64,000 nucleotides of DNA. Source: Gnetum montanum. Its lineage: Eukaryota > Streptophyta > Gnetopsida > Gnetales > Gnetaceae. The position numbers and the translations under genes were made by a program. This document shows, one piece after another, positions 58,962 through 64,000 of the stretch. The stretch's first letter is position 1; each line of letters opens with the position of its first letter. The notes beneath the pieces were generated by a model that was not told the origin of the DNA, searched no databases, and saw only the letters and a program-made list of their open reading frames with translations. The stretch covers positions 626,803-690,802 of the forward strand of contig MNCI01036144.1 of the NCBI GenBank assembly GCA_015680685.1. The letters run 5' to 3'.

Positions 58962-59512
58962 TGATGAGTTGTTGTTGCTAGACTACGTCAATGAGATCTC
59001 ATCGACACAGGGATTAACGCATTAATGCATACGTGTTGACATAGTGTCTTGTCTTGCCTATAACTATGTGCTCACCAACCACATATATGACATCCATTCA
59101 TTATTAGCTAGCCAAACTCTTGAATTTTGTTTCTCTAGAGTTAGAATATTGTCTAAGTACCCGTAGTAGGAGTGAGAAGTGTATTGATCTTTATTCAAGC
59201 ATTGATGTACCTAAGCACCTCAGTGTGATTAAAAATAAAGATGAGCTTTCTTCATAAATTTTGCAGCACTTGGACTTAGCTCAATGTTTACTTAATGCAT
59301 TTATTATTCATGTGATTTACTTTAATGCATTTAATTAATTAATTAATTTTAGATAATTAATACACATAAGTACAACCATCTTGAACATATACTTAACACT
59401 TGGTAAGCCCAGTAGTGCTTAACGCTTGCTAACCCAGTAGCATTACAATGTGTTCAGGATGTGTATAGCAGATGGGCACTATGACATCTTATTCTTAGAT
59501 GTTATGGAAAAC
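58962..59512 (+). repeat. partial LTR related to the gypsy-type element
   Basis: It opens tgatgag like the 5' LTR at 43602 and keeps the same order: ctataactatgtgctcacc, gccaaactcttgaattttgt, a cttagaaaacattt-like block followed by agta/gtgcccatag-like text, cacttggtaagcccagtag, and tgtatagcagatgggcacta. It lacks the terminal ~350 bp of the full LTR and has no internal sequence on either side. Confidence 0.65.
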
Positions 59513-60539
59513 ATCAAATATATTATATATTAGACATTATGCATATGAAGAAAATATACTAGATGTGAAATATATGTTATATTTGACATTATGTATAAAG
59601 TAAATAATAGGAAAAATGTAGAAAGAGAAAGAAAAGTATGCTTTATTGATATGGAAAAGTGTATCTAGATTGTGCTTTGAGGGTGTTCCTTGGGGTTTTA
59701 TTCCTTTGGCATCTATCCCTTAGAGAAAATCTAGCATTGCTACCATGGTTAGGCCTATAACCCGACCAAAAGGGATGGCTAGTCCACTTTATGTCCTGCT
59801 TCACTCGGCTTCCTGTGGCTTGCCTGTACTAGCTTTACCACTTTGATTGGCACAACCTCTAACCTTGGGTATAAATGCCTTAGGTTAAACCCCCAAAGGT
59901 TACCTTAAGAGACACGTCTATTATTACAACATGCCTTTTTAGGTCTTAATCACAACTACCCTTTCGAGTATTGTTAAGATAATAATAACACTTGTTATGA
60001 AAAGGCACCATCTTTATTAGGCAAAAACATCATTTGGGAATGGGGATGTGACAATATACCCCCCTTAGGTTTTGTTCATCCTCAAATGAATCCACATTTT
60101 CTATCGTTTTCTAAATCCAATGCTTTCTTTCATGATCCCATGCTCCAATAATTTGATTTCTTCTTTGAACTTGAAGTTGTTTCTTGCTTATTATGCAAAT
60201 AAGACATATGTGAGAAAAATTATATGTAAAATTAAACATTACTTTACTTCATTTTCTAATATAATGACAAAAATTAAAGATTTATCAACCACCAATCACT
60301 AGTCCTAACCAGAGTCACACAATGTGCAACTTGTATATGGTTAGCCAAGTGAAGGCAGGGAAAATTCTTTATCTCTAATTTTTATTATCTTAGATATTTT
60401 ACTTATTTGATTAAAATATAAATTAAAAAATGAATAAAATAATAAGATCATTAGTAANTAAGGGTGAGATACTTCCTGATCTTCATCAACCTTATGAACT
60501 AATGGAAGTAATTGTAATTATGCCATAAGTGGTATGTGA
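59513..60539. other. no recognisable gene
   Basis: A moderately GC-rich block (about 59690-60065) ends in gtgacaatataccccccttagg, which may be an LTR remnant, but no partner copy is present. Confidence 0.45.
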
Positions 60540-61650
60540 TCGAATGGTCTTGTTTGAGATGGCAAGGATAGATCTTGATTCTTCTCAACTTCTTATTTAA
60601 AAATTAACTCTAGTAACTTGGTAAGTTGAAATAATTTGACATCGTACCAATATAATCCAAAGTCTTAATGAAGAATGTTGTTGATCCATCCTCATTAATC
60701 ATTCCAGAATAATTTGTAAACTATGGTTCTTGATTAATATTATCTATCAACATCATCTGCTCCTGAATTCTAGAATTTGATTTATCTACTGAAGATTCAA
60801 AATAAATATAATATGCATTGGCCAATGGAATTACATGTTGAATTGATGGAAACATCTTTTTCAAATCAGGTTCATCTTCCAAAGATTCCTTTATAGATCC
60901 AAATTTTAAGAATTGATAAACACTACTTCCAACTTTTTCATTGAAGTCTCCACAAAGAATAAATGGAACTAGATTAGCATGGCTTAGAAATAAATTATTC
61001 TTCAAACTTTCTTCTATTTTCTAAATCAAGTATGCTCCTTGACAAAGTCTAACATTTGAACATGTTGGTTTGGTAATTAAATGTGTGTTAACCATGCATA
61101 CACATCTTCCTAATAATTGAGCTTTTAAAATCAATGCCAAGGCTATGTGATTTTTCTGAAATATTAACTATTCTTTCTTTTCCATCACTTGTTCAAAAAT
61201 AATATTTTCTAAACTCCATTCAAATCTTTGTACCAATTCAAACTTGGCTTCTTTATAAAAGATCACACAACCATCCATGTTGTGATTTCCGTAATATGCT
61301 AATCTATATGGGTCAAAAGAGGAACTCCCATAAAAAAAAAATTTCTTATAGATACCTATGTATCCCATATTTTTCAAGCATGGTTGGAATTGATATAGAA
61401 ATTCCCATGGAAAGACTTCTTGTAAGCACAAGACACCAACATCCAAATCTTTTAACATTACTAAGATGCATGGATACTGATATTCATGTCAATCCAAGGC
61501 CCATGGTGAACATAATAGATGTTGTTTCTCACTTTCTAGGGATCTAACAAGCACGTTATATGTTGCAACTTTCATTTTCATTCTTGGATTCTCTTTTGAA
61601 TCATTTCTCTTCTTGAGTATCATACTTCTTGTCAAAATGAGATTTTGAGT
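60540..61650 (-). pseudogene. CCR4-like deadenylase (EEP family) retropseudogene fragment
   Basis: CCR4-type proteins are nucleases that shorten mRNA poly-A tails and share the endonuclease/exonuclease/phosphatase fold. The minus strand reads KVATYNVLVRSLES, LLCSPWALD then a stop (Trp codon changed), DVGVLCLQEVFPWEF, LKNMGYIGIYKK, NMDGCVIFYKEAKFELVQRF, CVCMVNTHLITKP, PFILCGDFNEKVGSSVYQFL, FTNYS and TLDYI, in the normal family order. The Glu of LQEV and the GDFN motif are intact. All pieces from 61575 to about 60600 lie in one frame with a few stops and no visible intron, so a processed copy is likely. The N-terminal Leu-rich repeat or leader region and a clean SDH end are missing. Confidence 0.82.
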
Positions 61651-62059
61651 ATCCATGTTGTTTTTGCCCTATGTTTTGATTGCAGGATGAACTAATATAC
61701 CCTTTTCTTGATAGTTGAAGATTGTTCTATTTCCTCAACTAATTCTCCAACTAATACATCAACTGATCAATAATTAATACATTGACTGATAATCAACAAC
61801 ATCAATTGAATAACTACATTATCTATTTTTATAATTACATTATCTAATTTTAGTAATATTTAATGACATCATATAATTTTAATAATATGTAACTATATTA
61901 TCTAATTCTTAACAACCTTTCCACCCCCTTAAGAACACTAACTCTAGCAATGTAGTTAAGACATGCCAGAGTGATCTTAACACTATCTATAAGGGTTATG
62001 CACTAAATCTTAAAGCCCAAAAGATTGAATTTGTGATATCATCAAATTATCAAGTTCCT
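61651..62059. other. AT-rich DNA without recognisable feature
   Basis: Only short A/T-rich word repeats such as aattacattatcta near 61830. Confidence 0.5.
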
Positions 62060-62300
62060 AGATGAGAACTATGAAATCATCATTGAGTTTAGAAGGGTGA
62101 AAAATATTGGAAATGACTATTCATATGTTGAAAATGGACATCATATGCTTGAGTTGTATGAAAATTAAACTTTTGAGGATCTCAAGGTACTATATCAAGA
62201 AAGGATCTCAAGGTACTATAATTTTTGGGGTTTCTTGGGATAGATATGACTTCATCATTGTGTCTAAAAGGTTTAAAATTATAGGAAATGACTTTTTTTA
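62060..62300 (+). repeat. diverged tandem copy, offset 175 bp, with an inner short duplication
   Basis: tcatcattg followed by ag/tgtttaaaagg and ggaaatgact occurs near 62077 and 62252. Between them ggatctcaaggtactat is repeated at about 62177 and 62203. Confidence 0.6.
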
Positions 62301-62799
62301 TCAAAAAAATCTTTCAAAATCAAAAGTTATTGCTTCTGGAGACTAAGATCTTTGGCACAAAAAATGAGACTTTCCAAGAGGTCATCCATTCCAGTCCTAC
62401 TTCAAAGTGAGTGTGCTTAATTATGGAATTTTTGTCTCTGTTGCTACCATGCACTAAATTCTATTGTCAAAATTTATTTTTTCTTATTTTTAATTTATTA
62501 ATGGCTTGATGATAAGAATTTTCAATTTTCTGTCAACTAATGGGCATTTTGAAATTTTTGTCAATTGATGAAAATTTCAAATTTTTCCATCCATTGATGA
62601 AAAATTTTCACATTATGTGGCAATAAGGATGATGGTAGCAATAGTTGTTGTGGTGCACTGGTGCTGGCTAGTAGGTGATGTTGGTAGCTAGGCTAGATAC
62701 ATTGATGAGGGTAGCAACAAGTGAGGTGGTGCATGTCAACGACAACAGGTAACACAGACATCGGTGATAGTGGGGGCTATGCTATGCTGGGTCTACATG

Positions 62800-63065
62800 A
62801 TCCTCCTTGGGATCTATTCAACCCTCCTTGAGGGCATTCAAGGCTTGTGTCAGGGCCTATGCTACCCCCTTTGGGGCTACGTGACCCTCCATTAGGCCTA
62901 CATAGCCCTTTTTAGGGCCCATGTAATACATCACTAGGCTCACATGACCCTTGCTAGGGTCAGTGTGGCCCATAACTAGGCTCGCACAGTCCTTCATAGA
63001 GCCTACACATCCTAGCACTAGGCTCATGTGGCCATTTGCAAGCTTGCATGGTCCTAAACGTGTTG
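62800..63065. repeat. degenerate minisatellite, about 28-30 bp
   Basis: Units follow the pattern actaggctcacatgaccc / gcctacacagccc; at least eight recognisable units with strong drift. Confidence 0.6.
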
Positions 63066-63099
63066 ACAATGAGGGCTTTTCTGGTGTTAAAGGAAGAGG

Positions 63100-63330
63100 C
63101 GATGATTAGAGGTGGGCAGCCAATGATAAGCAACATGGGAGGTGATGATCAGTAGTGCAAGAGGTGGTATTTGGTAGCATGGGAGGTGGTTTTTGGCAAT
63201 GTGAGAGGTAATTTTTTGGTGGCATGAGAGGTGATTTTTGGTGGCAATGATTTTTGGCAACACAAGAGGTGGTTTTTGGCAGCTTGGGAGGTAATGATTG
63301 GCAGTAAGGGAGGTGATGATCCATGCCACT
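63100..63330. repeat. G/T-rich minisatellite, about 28-32 bp
   Basis: The core gggaggtgatttttggcag recurs about eight times with drift (for example 63137, 63180, 63205, 63228, 63262, 63285, 63308). The minus-strand Pro/His-rich frames here are by-products. Confidence 0.65.
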
Positions 63331-64000
63331 GATGGGCAACAACAGCATAGTCAACAGTCGCTGCAAAAAAAATAGTGATGATTTTTGCAAATTGTAGGTA
63401 AGGGTTTATGTAGTAGGTAACAAAGTGCAATCCAGGATACAGCAATGGTAGTTCTCCAGGGTGTGATTAGCTACGACAGTTACAAGCAGTGAGCAACGAT
63501 AGAGCATGATGCAGGCGACGGTGCACATGGTGTAGATGGCATGATGGAGAGATGTGGCATGGTGGGAGCTAAAGGTGTCCTGCATGCTATAGTGGACCTA
63601 TTAGGGCCAATGAAACCTACAAGGCCTATAAGGCTCCTGTTGTGCCTATGCAACCCTTGTAGGTAGATGCGGCCTCCAAAAATTAATTTTTTAATAAATA
63701 AATTATTATTATTATTTATTTCATCATTTTTTAAACAATTTTTTTAAAGTCAAGGTGTCATGGTTTGAACCCATAACCTCCCACTTAAAAATTTTAAATT
63801 TTTTTAACTTTTTATTATTATTTAAATCCATCTTATCTCGACAATTGACATGGTGGTTCAGCCGATGTTAAGGTGGAGGATTAGTATGGGTAACATTTTT
63901 TTTTGTTAAAATAATAAATTAATAATTTTAGTAATTTAATAATTAATATTATTTTAATGCATGTATGATGAGTCATGAATTTGCTAGCTGTGATATCGCA
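63331..64000. other. no recognisable feature
   Basis: A moderately GC-rich stretch (63440-63670) is followed by A/T-rich sequence; nothing supported. Confidence 0.5.

Noticed and set aside
63087-63445. Overlapping Pro/His-rich minus-strand frames
   Set aside because: By-products of the G/T-rich minisatellite read in three frames.
1-64000. CRISPR array, operons, prokaryotic promoters or phage genes
   Set aside because: No spaced identical short repeats and no bacterial gene organisation; all coding remains are plant transposon types or a eukaryotic nuclease copy.

Overview
The window looks like repeat-rich nuclear DNA from a large-genome land plant. The background is very AT-rich. The recognisable coding remains are plant-type: L1-like LINEs with a DUF4283-like ORF1 and an RT/zf-RVT ORF2, Ty1/copia and Ty3/gypsy LTR elements, a Helitron DUF6570-type protein, tRNA-derived SINEs and a CCR4-like deadenylase pseudogene. 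A gymnosperm or similar giant genome is my inference; the sequence does not fix the species. No intact host gene was found. Almost every decayed reading frame carries stops that fit C-to-T or G-to-A changes (CAG, CAA, CGA or TGG to stop), as expected of old, methylated transposon DNA.

Layout. 1-11000: AT-rich decayed LTR-like repeats (copies at about 775-2260 and 4070-4654 plus 9908-10990). The second copy is split by a nearly full-length GC-rich LINE on the minus strand (4655-9892) with a 15-bp target-site duplication. 11000-17000: a three-unit diverged tandem repeat (12146-13110) and two SINE copies, otherwise featureless. 17189-18757: a minus-strand Helitron-type fragment, followed by a 113-bp-unit minisatellite (about 19000-19710). 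20291-38080: six tandem units of about 3 kb. Each holds about 1.3 kb of non-copia DNA, the first ~125 bp of a copia LTR, a collapsed internal region and the 5' part of copia RT. Only the sixth unit continues through RT, RNase H, polypurine tract and 3' LTR (to about 39312). 39339-42331: a 5'-truncated minus-strand LINE of a second family; its frame runs past the zinc finger into a ~410-codon segment ending in a coiled coil.

43602-50913: a Ty3/gypsy-type element with two ~1.0-1.1 kb LTRs, a gag remnant and no recognisable pol. Its 5' LTR is followed by a gap-free complement of an entire tRNA-Asp (75 nt with CCA), then a second copy of the LTR end and a second primer-binding site. 50946-51715: SINE-type insertions. 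52226-56346: a minus-strand non-autonomous LTR element (1.16-kb LTRs, 5-bp TSD, initiator-Met-like PBS, one ~546-codon frame of unknown function). 58962-59512: a partial LTR related to the gypsy-type element. 60540-61650: a CCR4/EEP-family retropseudogene on the minus strand. 62060-63330: short minisatellites.

The elements do not cooperate as a system. They form a nested record of insertion, tandem amplification and cytosine decay. The most unusual items are the whole-tRNA copy beside the LTR, the six-unit array seeded inside a copia element, and the extended ORF2 frame of the second LINE.
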